Shown: piece after piece, positions 34,563 to 42,701 of the stretch
How positions within the stretch are numbered: the first letter of the stretch is position 1
Layout of the letters: each line of letters opens with the position of its first letter
Origin: JBEIQE01 sp040376705
Lineage (GTDB): Bacteria; Pseudomonadota; Alphaproteobacteria; UBA2400
NCBI GenBank assembly: GCA_040376705.1
Contig: JBEIQE010000001.1
Coordinates: forward strand, 310,001 to 374,000
Direction: 5' to 3'
DNA length: 64,000 nucleotides
Position numbers and translations under genes: made by a program
Notes under the pieces: model-generated
The model's input: the letters and a program-made list of their open reading frames with translations, nothing else
Databases searched by the model: none
What the model was told of the DNA's origin: nothing

Positions 34563-34761
34563 GTGTCATCCCCGTCATACGTAAATAAGCACTGCAGCCC
34601 GCTACTGCTGCAATTAGACTCACTTTATTCAGTTTCTCGCTAATGAAGCCTTAATTCGCCCCGATTCCTTTGAGGATAAGGCCAAAAAAGCCTGATAATT
34701 GCCCATAAATCGTTTCGGATTTGAGCGGTTATTTAGGTAAGTGGAAAATTTTGTAGACGAA

Positions 34762-34789
34762 TTGTTAAATCCTGCAGACGATATATACT
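34762..34789 (+). promoter_or_regulatory. Candidate promoter for the gene at 34834
   Basis: TTGTTA (34762-34767), a 16-base spacer and TATACT (34784-34789). A 7-base hairpin (TCTGGCT / AGCCAGA with loop GGTG, 34797-34814) follows in the leader, then an AAGGAG ribosome binding site. The divergent dotA-like 1 gene starts 200 bases to the left. Confidence 0.45.
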
Positions 34790-34833
34790 GTCAGAGTCTG
34801 GCTGGTGAGCCAGAGCAACAAGGAGCCGGGTAA

Positions 34834-35070
34834 ATGACTATTGGTGTGCTGACCGAAATGAAGATCATGAAGGACAAGAAGGAAGTTGAGCTTCTTCTGT
34901 CCACGGGTAACGGCATGAAGGGTTTCTTCTTCCTTGCCAAGGGTCAGCGTCCGCTTGATATGCTTAACGATAGCCGCAAGTTCATTCCGTTTGAGGATAT
35001 TGGCGGTGCGGTACGTCTGGTTAACAAGGACACCATCGTAAGCGTTAAACCCACCGGCAAGATGGAATAG
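34834..35070 (+). CDS. Small conserved-looking protein
   Basis: 78 residues, with a perfect AAGGAG 10-15 bases upstream. It is a compact beta-rich sequence: VELLLSTGNGMKGFFFLAKG, then RPLDMLNDSRKFIPFEDIGG and VRLVNKDTIVSVKPTG. The pattern (a strand, a Gly turn, a strand, a D-LND helix, FIPF, then the closing strand) is like a small family of uncharacterised bacterial proteins with an SH3- or PilZ-like barrel, but I cannot name it firmly. No membrane part. The leader has a good promoter and a hairpin, so it is probably transcribed alone. Confidence 0.6.
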   Translation: MTIGVLTEMKIMKDKKEVELLLSTGNGMKGFFFLAKGQRPLDMLNDSRKFIPFEDIGGAVRLVNKDTIVSVKPTGKME

Positions 35071-35136
35071 TAGTTATTGAATTCATAAATCCCAGTTGCT
35101 AGCCTGCACCTAATAATTTTATGGGCAGGGCCTTGG

Positions 35137-35340
35137 GTGATCATTTGTATTTGTAAAAACCTCAATGAAAAGAGGATCCGCGAGGCCATCACCTCGAACG
35201 CGGATAGTCCTGCAGTAGTGTTTGCGGCCTGCGGCGCGCCGCTCGACCCCGAAAATCCCCGAAAAGACCGTTGTCTCATTTGTGTTCGGGATATTCGCGA
35301 GGAAATCCACAAAAAGGTCATTCCTATCGTACCTGCATAA
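35137..35340 (+). CDS. Bacterioferritin-associated ferredoxin (Bfd)-like [2Fe-2S] protein
   Basis: 67 residues, GTG start at 35137 with GGGCAGGG upstream. The N-terminal IICICKNLNEKRIREAI matches the BFD-like [2Fe-2S] domain (CxC followed by a short helix), and the second pair is supplied by CGAPLDPENPRKDRCLIC; here the spacing between the pairs is longer than the classical 32-35 residues or has one extra Cys (Cys at about 4, 6, 32, 45, 48). Bfd removes iron from bacterioferritin. No bacterioferritin is adjacent, so the electron partner is unknown. Confidence 0.65.
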   Translation: MIICICKNLNEKRIREAITSNADSPAVVFAACGAPLDPENPRKDRCLICVRDIREEIHKKVIPIVPA

Positions 35341-35467
35341 AAAATAGTCATTAAGCTTGCACTCGCACCTGTCTTTTTGCTATGCAGCATCATCTTGTCA
35401 CATTCAAAGCAACCGGCCCGGCCATTAGGGTTCAGCTGCCATTCTAAAGAGACGGAGTTTTAAACTT

Positions 35468-36379
35468 ATGACGAACAGCAATATTCGCCCGATTCGTACC
35501 GCTGTATTCCCGGTCGCTGGCCTTGGCACCCGTTTTCTTCCTGCCACCAAGTCAATTCCCAAGGAAATGCTGACGCTGGTTGATAAGCCGCTCATTCAGC
35601 ACGCTGTGGATGAAGCCCGCGCTGCCGGTATCACCAATTTCGTATTCGTTTCCTCAAGCGGCAAGACCGCCATGGAAAACCACTTCGATCGCCATAACGA
35701 GCTGAATAACACACTCGAGCAGCGCGGTAAGCTGAACGAGCTGGCAGCGGTTGAAGCAGCCGAAATCCAGTCCGGCAAGCTCACCGTTGTGCGTCAGCAC
35801 AGCCCGCTCGGCCTTGGTCACGCTGTTTGGTGTGCCCGTCAGGCTGTTGGTAACGAGCCGTTTGCAGTTCTGCTGCCGGACGATACCGTATTGGCCGATA
35901 AGCCATGCCTGGTGCAGATGGTTGAAAGCTACAATGAAACCGGTGGTAACTACATCGCTGCCATGAAGGTTGACGACAGCCAGATCCCGACCAAGGGTAT
36001 TCTCACCCCCGGCAAGATCGAGGGTCGCCGTGTTGAGCTTAAGGGTATGGTGGAGAAGCCGAAGCTGGCTGATGCGCCGTCAAATCTTGCTGTTCTTGGC
36101 CGCTACATTCTGCAGCCTGAGATCTTCCCGATCCTCGAGAATATCGGTACCGGTTCAGGCGGCGAGATCCAGCTGACCGATGGTCTGGCCAAGCTGCTGC
36201 AGAGCCAGCCGTTCTATGGCTACTCGGTAGATGGCGTATGGCATGACTGCGGCAACAAGCTGGGCTGGCTCGAAGCCAATGTGGCCTTCGCGCTTGCCCG
36301 TCCCGAGCTGCGTGCTCAGGTTCAGGCTATGCTGGGCAACTACATGGATATGCCGGTTCCAGCTCGCGAAGCAGCCTAA
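35468..36379 (+). CDS. galU: UTP-glucose-1-phosphate uridylyltransferase
   Basis: 303 residues. Makes UDP-glucose from UTP and glucose-1-phosphate, for polysaccharide and envelope synthesis. FPVAGLGTRFLPATKSIPKE at the N-terminus is the nucleotidyltransferase signature, followed by LTLVDKPLIQHAVDEA, QHSPLGLGHAVWCAR, LLPDDTVLAD and GSGGEIQLTDGLAKLL. Length and ending are standard for alphaproteobacterial GalU. A terminator follows, then phosphomannomutase. Confidence 0.95.
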   Translation: MTNSNIRPIRTAVFPVAGLGTRFLPATKSIPKEMLTLVDKPLIQHAVDEARAAGITNFVFVSSSGKTAMENHFDRHNELNNTLEQRGKLNELAAVEAAEIQSGKLTVVRQHSPLGLGHAVWCARQAVGNEPFAVLLPDDTVLADKPCLVQMVESYNETGGNYIAAMKVDDSQIPTKGILTPGKIEGRRVELKGMVEKPKLADAPSNLAVLGRYILQPEIFPILENIGTGSGGEIQLTDGLAKLLQSQPFYGYSVDGVWHDCGNKLGWLEANVAFALARPELRAQVQAMLGNYMDMPVPAREAA

Positions 36380-36395
36380 GCAATATTATTTCCGT

Positions 36396-36434
36396 AAAAC
36401 CGCAGGGTGCGACTCATGCTCCCTGCGGTTTTCA
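36396..36434. terminator. Rho-independent terminator after galU
   Basis: AAAACCGCAGGG (36396-36407) and CCCTGCGGTTTT (36421-36432) are perfect 12-base complements with a 13-base loop. The T-run is the end of the stem, and the structure is symmetrical, so it may work in both directions. It lies 17 bases after the galU stop. Confidence 0.75.
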
Positions 36435-36488
36435 CTTTACGTAGCGTTTTTTGCGGCGATTATGCCTTAACACCGAGGAGCACCAGTT

Positions 36489-37868
36489 ATGACCTATACT
36501 TTCGATCCGACCATTCTGCGCGAATACGACATCCGCGGCATTATCGGCAAAACCCTCAATCCTTCTGATGCCAAGGCTGTAGGCCAGGCTTTTGGTACCA
36601 TGGTAAAGAACAAGGGCGGTAAGAAGGTGTGCGTTGGTTATGATGGCCGCCACAGCAGCCCCGATATGTCGGCTGCCATGGTTGAAGGTCTCGTCTCAAC
36701 CGGACTGGATGTTGTACGCGTTGGCCTTGGCCCCACACCGATGCTCTATTTCTCGGTCAAATTTACCGGCGCTGATGCCGGCGTGATGATTACCGGCTCA
36801 CATAACCCGCCTGAATATAATGGCATCAAGATGCTGCATGACGGTCCGGTTTATGGTGCAGCCATTCAGGAAATTGGCAAGGTTGCTGCCAGCGGCGCTC
36901 TGGCCACTGGTGCGGGCAAGGCCAGCGACCTTGATGTACGCGAAGACTACCTGAAGATGCTGATGGGCGCCTACAAGGGCAAGAAAGACCTGAACGTGGT
37001 ATGGGACTGCGGTAATGGCGCAGCTGGCGAGATCATGATCGAGCTGGCCAAGCGCTTGCCCGGCAAGCACACCGTATTGTTTGGTGAAATCGATGGCGAT
37101 TTCCCCAACCATCATCCGGACCCCACAGTTGAAAAGAACCTTGTTGATCTCAAGAAGGCTGTAGCCGAGCAGAAGGCCGATATGGGGATTGGTTTTGATG
37201 GCGATGGCGACCGGATTGGCGCAATCGACCAGCATGGCAATGTTGTATGGGGCGACCAGCTGCTAGCCGTCTATGCCAGCGAAGTTCTGAAGGACCACCC
37301 GGGAGCCACCATTGTGGCCGACGTGAAGTGCAGCCAGACCCTTTATGATGAAATTGCCCGCCTCGGTGGCAAGCCGCTGATGTGGAAGACCGGTCACTCG
37401 CTGCTCAAGGCCAAAATGGCCGAAGTTGGCTCACCGCTGGCTGGCGAAATGTCAGGCCATATCTTCTTTGGCGATAACTACGGTTTTGACGACGCGCTTT
37501 ATTGCGGCGTTCGTCTGATGAACATTGTGAGCAACGGCACCAAGACCCTGAGCGATCTGCGCAGCGCCTTGCCCACAGTGGTCAATACCCCTGAAGTGCG
37601 CTTCGAGGTTGATGAAGTACGCAAGTTCGCGATTGTTGACGAGATCAAGGCACGCCTGAAAGGGCTGCCCGGCATTGAAGTAAATGAGCTGGATGGCGTA
37701 CGTGTAAAGACCAAGGACGGCTGGTGGCTGCTGCGCGCCTCGAACACACAGGATGTGCTCGTGGCCCGTGCCGAAGCTGCTGATCTTGCAGGTCTCGAGC
37801 GACTTAAGGACAATATTGTTGAGCAGCTCACCGCCAGCGGTGTTCCAGCGAAACAAGTATTTGGCTGA
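36489..37868 (+). CDS. Phosphomannomutase/phosphoglucomutase
   Basis: 459 residues, alpha-D-phosphohexomutase family (AlgC/ManB type). N-terminal ILREYDIRGIIGKTLNPSDA, the phosphoserine loop VMITGSHNPPEYNGIKM near residue 100, the Mg site IGFDGDGDRIGAIDQHG near residue 235, the sugar loop GEMSGHIFFGDNYGFDDALY near residue 317, and the C-terminal phosphate site LLRASNTQDVLVARAEA. It interconverts the 1- and 6-phosphates of mannose or glucose and with GalU supplies sugar nucleotides. The stop overlaps the next start by one base (TGATG). Confidence 0.93.
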   Translation: MTYTFDPTILREYDIRGIIGKTLNPSDAKAVGQAFGTMVKNKGGKKVCVGYDGRHSSPDMSAAMVEGLVSTGLDVVRVGLGPTPMLYFSVKFTGADAGVMITGSHNPPEYNGIKMLHDGPVYGAAIQEIGKVAASGALATGAGKASDLDVREDYLKMLMGAYKGKKDLNVVWDCGNGAAGEIMIELAKRLPGKHTVLFGEIDGDFPNHHPDPTVEKNLVDLKKAVAEQKADMGIGFDGDGDRIGAIDQHGNVVWGDQLLAVYASEVLKDHPGATIVADVKCSQTLYDEIARLGGKPLMWKTGHSLLKAKMAEVGSPLAGEMSGHIFFGDNYGFDDALYCGVRLMNIVSNGTKTLSDLRSALPTVVNTPEVRFEVDEVRKFAIVDEIKARLKGLPGIEVNELDGVRVKTKDGWWLLRASNTQDVLVARAEAADLAGLERLKDNIVEQLTASGVPAKQVFG

Positions 37869-38419
37869 TGCCGGCCGAGGTTTTTCCTGAGTGGCCTGAT
37901 TTTGCCGAGCTGTCAAAGCACGGTAAGCAGGCTTCACTCAGTGATGACCTCGGGCGTAGCCAGTTGCAGCTCAGTGTGGTTCACCCGTATTGGACCGAGC
38001 GCTGGGTTTCAGCTACCGATAAACATACACAACAGAACGCAGGCCTTCGCTTCCTCTGCCCGCTAGCGGGCGGGGGACGATCGCCGTTTACGCTGCTGGC
38101 TATTTATAACCTTCAGGCAGCGTTATTGCAGGATGTTGAGCCGGTTAAAACCAAACTCAGTCCGCCCGTACAAGATAAGGGCAAGGTGCGTGAAGGTGAT
38201 TGGCGCATAGCCGATAGCGGGCAGGGCGGGTTGGTTGTGCAGCGCCTTAACCGTGACTGGCTGGCGCTTACCGTGAACGATGAGAATGTAATGCGCGAGA
38301 AAATATCGCCGTCAGTCACGCTGTTCTTCAACCGCCACCGCCGCCCCAATACGTATAAGGCACTCGTTGCGCTGGCGCAGAACATCCGCCGCGATAACCA
38401 TCATTTCCCGTTAAAATGA
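37868..38419 (+). CDS. Hypothetical protein coupled to phosphomannomutase
   Basis: 183 residues, start overlapping the stop of the phosphohexomutase gene by one base. Soluble, no signal peptide. Recognisable features are few: FPEWPDFAELSKHGKQ at the N-terminus, RFLCPLAGGGRSPFTLLAIY in the middle and a C-terminal basic end (FFNRHRRPNTYKALVALAQN). No family is recognised. Translational coupling suggests a role near sugar-phosphate or polysaccharide metabolism, but nothing more can be said. Confidence 0.6.
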   Translation: MPAEVFPEWPDFAELSKHGKQASLSDDLGRSQLQLSVVHPYWTERWVSATDKHTQQNAGLRFLCPLAGGGRSPFTLLAIYNLQAALLQDVEPVKTKLSPPVQDKGKVREGDWRIADSGQGGLVVQRLNRDWLALTVNDENVMREKISPSVTLFFNRHRRPNTYKALVALAQNIRRDNHHFPLK

Positions 38420-38421
38420 AA

Positions 38422-39783
38422 CTAGCCGGTTGGCGGCATCGGTAGGCACTGCATACCCTTGCGGCTGAGCACAACACATACGGCTTTGGCCTGCCGTTCA
38501 TCGAGCCCGATCAGCTGGGCGCGGTGCAGCTGGCCTACATTGGTACTGGTCGGGATGGTGCGCGGGTAGGTGGCGCCAAGAATGGAGGGCAGCTCGCGCG
38601 TGGCTTTATCCAGCGCCTGCTGCGCCTGACTGGCATCGCGATAGGCGCCCACCTGCACAGCCCAGCTGGTGCTGAATGTAGGGGCATTATAGGCCACAGC
38701 CTGTGGCGGTACTTCGGTTACGTTGGGCGGCAGGCTGGTTGAAATAACAGGTGCAGCAGTGGTGCTGGCTGCAGCGGGTATGGCGGTTAGGGTGCCCATT
38801 TGCGCATCTTCAATAATGCTACCAATACCATCGCCGGGTTTGCGCGGTGGAACAGGAGGGGCTGCAGCGACAGTTGCAACTTGGGTTGATTGGGGCAGGT
38901 CCTGCCGGTTGGCAACGCTCGATCCGCCGCGCAGGAGCTGCAGCATCTTGGCGTCGCGCGTAGCATACGTCCGGCCACCAAAGACCGCGCCAATCAGCAG
39001 GCGGCCATCGCGCTCGGCCCATGCCACCAGATTGTAACCTGAGCGGTTGATATAACCGGTTTTGCCGCCATCAATCTCGCCGCGCTTGAGCATATGGTTG
39101 TGGCCTTCAATCCGGCGGCCTGCAACAGTAGCTGAGGTGAGGGCGAAATAGCGGCGATAGCGCGGGAAATCGGCAATCACGCTTTTGGCTAATGTCGCCA
39201 TATCACGCGCGGTTGTAACCTGGTCATCATCCGGCAGGCCGGAGGCGTTGCGGAAGGTGGTGCGGTGCATGCCCAGCTGGCGGGCCTTGTTAGTCATCTG
39301 GCGGCCAAAAGCAGACTCACTACCTGCCAGTGCCTCGGCAATGACGACAGCCGCATCGTTGGCAGATTTCACCAGCACAGCTTCCAGCAGGTCTTCTATC
39401 GTAATGCTCTGGCCCACCGAGAAACCGATTTTAAGGGCAGGCATGGATGCCGCAAAGCTTGAGACGCTCACACGGTCGGTCATGCCAAAGCGGCCGGATT
39501 CAATTGCCTCAAGCAGTAAATACACGGTCATGAGTTTGGTGAGCGAGGCTGGATAAACCCTTTTATCCATATCACTTGAGTTGAGTACCGTGCCGCTGGC
39601 AGCATCCATCACGATATAAGCGCAGCGGCTGGAGATAGTGCAGTAGGGGCCGGTTGTGGTGGTTTGTGAGTGTTGTGTGCGTGTACGTGTGGCGGAGCGG
39701 CGCTGCGCGGCAGCTGCTTCAGCAATCGTACTGGCTGTAAACAGCAGCACGACCAGGCAGATGAGAAGGCGGCGTAGTGTCAT
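38422..39783 (-). CDS. D-Ala-D-Ala carboxypeptidase (PBP5/6 type) with C-terminal SPOR domain
   Basis: 453 residues with an N-terminal signal (LRRLLICLVVLLFTASTIAEA). The serine peptidase S11 motifs are all present: SLTK in YPASLTKLMTVYLL near residue 82, SAN in VKSANDAAVVIAEAL near 138, and KTG in IDGGKTGYINRSGYN near 239. After a Pro/Ala-rich linker a SPOR domain occupies about 370-448 (WAVQVGAYRDASQAQQALDK, then GLDERQAKAVCVVL), which binds denuded glycans at septa. It trims the stem pentapeptide in the periplasm, probably at the division site. It lies next to a second carboxypeptidase gene on the same strand. Confidence 0.92.
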   Translation of the reverse strand: MTLRRLLICLVVLLFTASTIAEAAAAQRRSATRTRTQHSQTTTTGPYCTISSRCAYIVMDAASGTVLNSSDMDKRVYPASLTKLMTVYLLLEAIESGRFGMTDRVSVSSFAASMPALKIGFSVGQSITIEDLLEAVLVKSANDAAVVIAEALAGSESAFGRQMTNKARQLGMHRTTFRNASGLPDDDQVTTARDMATLAKSVIADFPRYRRYFALTSATVAGRRIEGHNHMLKRGEIDGGKTGYINRSGYNLVAWAERDGRLLIGAVFGGRTYATRDAKMLQLLRGGSSVANRQDLPQSTQVATVAAAPPVPPRKPGDGIGSIIEDAQMGTLTAIPAAASTTAAPVISTSLPPNVTEVPPQAVAYNAPTFSTSWAVQVGAYRDASQAQQALDKATRELPSILGATYPRTIPTSTNVGQLHRAQLIGLDERQAKAVCVVLSRKGMQCLPMPPTG

Positions 39784-39845
39784 GTGGCTCCGGAGTCGAC
39801 CACCTGACTATAACATGCCTAAACAGTTACGCGAAGTCCTTGAGA

Positions 39846-40901
39846 TCAGGTCTTAGGTCCGCCTGCCACCTTTTTGGGTGCGGTACGTTTGACCTTTTTG
39901 ATCGGCTTCTTTTTCTTGGCCGTCGCTTTAGTGGCCACTGGCTCGGTTCTGGCTTCAGCACTCGGGATGAGGGCATTGAAGATCTTGTTGAGCATAACCA
40001 CGGTGTAGCTGTCGCGTGTCCGCGCACCGGGGCTGCCCAGTGTTGTAAAGGTAACGCCATAATTTCCGCGCTGCTCATAGCCAGCCACGTTCGAGCCACC
40101 AGCGTCGAGCCCTGTTTTACCACCCAGAATGTTACCATTGTTAAGCAGGCGCAAATGCCCCGGCACTGTATGGCCGGCAATGATTGTCTCCTTCTGCCCG
40201 AAAAGGGATGAGAAGGTTTCGGCACCATACTTATTCACAATATGATGTACCAGACGTGACATATCCTGTGCCGTTGTAATCTGCCCCGTAGCAGGCATGC
40301 CGGATGCTGTTTTGAAGGTCGTATCATTCATACCGATACGGCGGGCCTCATCCGTCATCATCTGGGCAAAGGTCTCTTGTTTGCCATCGGGAGCCAGCAT
40401 ACGGGCAGTGGCAGCGGTAAAATCATTAGCCGAAAAGACCAGCATGGCACTGATAAACTCGCCATAGGTGAAGACGTGATCTTCAGGCAGGCCGGGTAGA
40501 TAATTTACACCTTTGGTGCGGTAGCGCAGGGTGCGGCCATCAGTAATTGCCCTGTCATTACGCTCACCCGTACGGCCAATCTGCGCATCCTCGCGTGAGA
40601 CATAGGTAAAGGGATCGTCCATTTTCTTGCCGTGCTCTGCCATGTATTTCATCAGCAGATGGGCGGTCATCATTTTATTAAGCGAAGCGGGTGCTAGCTC
40701 GCGGTCAGCATTTTTGTTCAGGTCGACGCCTTTAACATCTATCTGCATACAGGTTTTTTCGGGATCGCTGAGCTGATAGACGCAGGCGGAGAAGGCGCGC
40801 GCAGGTTCGGCCTTGGGCGCTTTGTTCTTGGGGGCGGCAAGCGCCCCAAAAGAAAGCGAGAGCCCAAGGGCTCCCGAAATAAGTGTGGCTTTAAGTGACA
40901 A
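39846..40901 (-). CDS. D-Ala-D-Ala carboxypeptidase (second copy), Lys-rich C-terminus
   Basis: 351 residues from a TTG start at 40901. I chose it because AGGGAG lies 9 bases upstream and a clean signal peptide (SLKATLISGALGLSLSFGALAA) follows at once; the frame is open to 40994 but that extension has no start signal. Motifs: SLNK in PASLNKMMTAHLLM, SAN in VFSANDFTAATARM and KTG in LGGKTGLDAGGSNVAGY. Instead of a SPOR domain it ends in a very basic tail (KATAKKKKPIKKVKRTAPKK), which may touch membrane or wall polymers. Same reaction as its neighbour; 62 bases separate the two. Confidence 0.9.
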   Translation of the reverse strand: MSLKATLISGALGLSLSFGALAAPKNKAPKAEPARAFSACVYQLSDPEKTCMQIDVKGVDLNKNADRELAPASLNKMMTAHLLMKYMAEHGKKMDDPFTYVSREDAQIGRTGERNDRAITDGRTLRYRTKGVNYLPGLPEDHVFTYGEFISAMLVFSANDFTAATARMLAPDGKQETFAQMMTDEARRIGMNDTTFKTASGMPATGQITTAQDMSRLVHHIVNKYGAETFSSLFGQKETIIAGHTVPGHLRLLNNGNILGGKTGLDAGGSNVAGYEQRGNYGVTFTTLGSPGARTRDSYTVVMLNKIFNALIPSAEARTEPVATKATAKKKKPIKKVKRTAPKKVAGGPKT

Positions 40902-41125
40902 GCCCGTATCTCCCTGTTTTTTATTACAGTTACTCTGCGCGTTTTTGCCGAGAAGGCAAGAGGCAATTGTGTTTTTTAATAGTTCCTTTACCAAGGACTC
41001 GGATATTTGTGCACTGCAACAAAATTACACTTGCCAACTGCATGTTGCAGTGCAATGTTAAAGGTGTCGTAGCGTAGCCGCTACTCATGAAGCGCCTAGC
41101 TGGCGCGCAACGAGAGGATTCTATT

Positions 41126-41698
41126 ATGGCCAAGAAGAAAACCACCAAGCCCGCCAAGGCAAAAAAAACCGCCGCTGCTTTCAAGCCAGCCGCTAAGGCT
41201 GCTGCTTCGGTAGAGGCACTGTTCAAGCCAACCAAGGGTGTTGAAGCCCTGCATCAGATGTTCAAGCCGTTTGAATTCAGCAAGGCCCCCGGTCTTGAAG
41301 AGATCAAGGCTCAGCTCGAGAAGTTCGGTCCCAAGTTTGGTACTGATGCCTTCAAGGGTCTGGCCGATGCTAATCAGGCCAGCAAGGACACGGTTGAAGC
41401 GATTGTTAAATCATCGCAGATCTTTGCCAAGGCCGCTGAAGAGCTGAACAAGGCAATCAGCACTTTCGCCCAGTCATCGATGGAGCTTAACGTGCAGGCC
41501 AGCCAGGCCATGCTCGGTGCCAAGTCTCTGCAGGACCTCGTTGAAGTGCAGCAGGAACTGGCTCGCAGCTCGTTCGATCACTTCATCACTGGCAGCTCGA
41601 AGATTTCGGATATGGCCCTGAAGGTCACCAACGAAGCGCTTGAGCCCATTCAGAGCCGTGTAAATCATACGATTGAGAAGCTGCACAAGGCTGCTTAA
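41126..41698 (+). CDS. Phasin-family protein
   Basis: 190 residues from the ATG at 41126 with GAGAGGA upstream; the ORF is open a further 39 bases. A Lys/Ala-rich N-terminus (AKKKTTKPAKAKKTAAAFKP) precedes a fully helical, coiled-coil-prone region with ANQASKDTVEAIVKSSQIFA, SSMELNVQASQAMLGAKSLQ and ELARSSFDHFITGSSKISDM, the pattern of phasin_2 proteins. Phasins coat polyhydroxyalkanoate granules; the Lys/Ala-rich end resembles phasins that also bind DNA. No PHA synthase gene is in the window. In related genomes a phasin gene also sits near clpS-clpA, as here. Confidence 0.85.
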   Translation: MAKKKTTKPAKAKKTAAAFKPAAKAAASVEALFKPTKGVEALHQMFKPFEFSKAPGLEEIKAQLEKFGPKFGTDAFKGLADANQASKDTVEAIVKSSQIFAKAAEELNKAISTFAQSSMELNVQASQAMLGAKSLQDLVEVQQELARSSFDHFITGSSKISDMALKVTNEALEPIQSRVNHTIEKLHKAA

Positions 41699-41736
41699 TC
41701 AGTAGTTCTGGTTGATATCATTGATTGTTGCGCGAG

Positions 41737-41763
41737 GCCCGGGGAGAAATCCTCGGGCTTTGT
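41737..41763 (+). terminator. Terminator after the phasin gene
   Basis: GCCCGGGGA (41737-41745) pairs with TCCTCGGGC (41750-41758), one G-T wobble, with loop GAAA, followed by TTTG. It is 39 bases past the phasin stop and 10 bases before the convergent gene's stop. Confidence 0.7.
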
Positions 41764-41773
41764 GCATTCGGGC

Positions 41774-42082
41774 TTACTGCGAAGCAATATCCTTAAGCGC
41801 GCTTTGCAGCACTGTGGCTTCATGCTCAGCGCATTTACCCTCAACAACGCGTATGGTGTAAACGGGGTCAATCACGACTTCGGGCGCCACATCAAGGAAT
41901 GAAGGGCTGCCGAGCACCAGCACCTTATCGCCGGGTTGTGCCATGCATGTGGCATCGCCTTTTATGGTGGCGATCTCAATGGCAACAGTTGCTTTGGTCT
42001 CAGAGCTGGTGGTGCGGAACGCCTGTGCTTCAAGCGGCAGGGCTGCGAGCAGCAGGGCTAATACAAGATATGTACGCATCAT
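41774..42082 (-). CDS. Small secreted hypothetical protein
   Basis: 102 residues from the ATG at 42082, with AAGGAG 7 bases upstream. The signal peptide is RTYLVLALLLAALPLEAQAF. The mature part has TKATVAIEIATIKGDATCMA and a second Cys in VVEGKCAEHEATVLQSAL, so a disulfide is possible. No family recognised. Periplasmic or exported. It lies between the phasin gene (convergent) and clpS (divergent). Confidence 0.6.
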   Translation of the reverse strand: MMRTYLVLALLLAALPLEAQAFRTTSSETKATVAIEIATIKGDATCMAQPGDKVLVLGSPSFLDVAPEVVIDPVYTIRVVEGKCAEHEATVLQSALKDIASQ

Positions 42083-42254
42083 CAAATCGCTCCTTGTGGT
42101 GACCTAACGCTAGCATGGATGTAGTCACTTGCAACGCATGCATTCAGTTACATGTAATTCCGATGGCAGTAGTAGCCAGGAGCCCCAAGTACATGAATAC
42201 GAGTAAATTTCATAAATCGGTAACCTGTGAGTCTGTGGATAACTGGTCATTTTG

Positions 42255-42275
42255 CCCCTTACCAAAGGGGGGTAA
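42255..42275. other. Overlapping small hairpins in the clpS leader
   Basis: CCCCTT (42255-42260) pairs with AAGGGG (42265-42270), and TTACC (42259-42263) can instead pair with the following GGTAA (42271-42275). The two folds exclude each other. They sit about 70 bases before the clpS start in a 258-base intergenic stretch with no other clear feature. Could be chance. Confidence 0.25.
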
Positions 42276-42343
42276 ATCGCCCTAAAGTATTAAGGCGTGG
42301 TAGTAATCATAAAGGATGTCTAAAAATGTTGGAGTCTTGGTAT

Positions 42344-42694
42344 ATGAGTGATGAAAAATTTTCGGGTGACGACGATTCACACGACGGCTCAGATTCTAGT
42401 ACGCAAGTACTGGAAAGAACACAAACAAAGCCAAAAAACAAACGTCCTTCACTATATAAAGTCATGGTTTTGAACGACGATTATACGCCAATGGACTTTG
42501 TCGTTCATGTTCTTGAAAGGTATTTCCATAAGACTAGGGATGAGGCGACAAGCATTATGCTGAACGTCCATCACGAGGGGGTAGGGATATGCGGTGTGTA
42601 TACCTACGAAGTGGCGGAAACGAAGGTGATGCAGGTCATGGAATTTGCACGGCAGCACCAACACCCGCTGCAGTGCGTAATGGAGAGGGAATAA
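42344..42694 (+). CDS. clpS: ATP-dependent Clp protease adaptor ClpS
   Basis: 116 residues from the ATG at 42344 (MSDEKFSG), with GGAG 10 bases upstream; an in-frame ATG at 42326 with AAAGGA upstream would add six residues and is nearly as good. After an acidic, Ser-rich disordered N-terminus comes the ClpS core: YKVMVLNDDYTPMDFVVHVLERYF (two parts), HHEGVGICGVYTYEVAETKV and QHPLQCVMERE. It delivers N-end-rule substrates to ClpAP. clpA starts 7 bases downstream. Confidence 0.93.
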   Translation: MSDEKFSGDDDSHDGSDSSTQVLERTQTKPKNKRPSLYKVMVLNDDYTPMDFVVHVLERYFHKTRDEATSIMLNVHHEGVGICGVYTYEVAETKVMQVMEFARQHQHPLQCVMERE

Positions 42695-42701
42695 GATAAC
42701 C

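Noticed and set aside
41474..41686. Minus-strand frame inside the phasin gene
   Set aside because: Complete overlap with a well-supported coiled-coil gene and no start signal.
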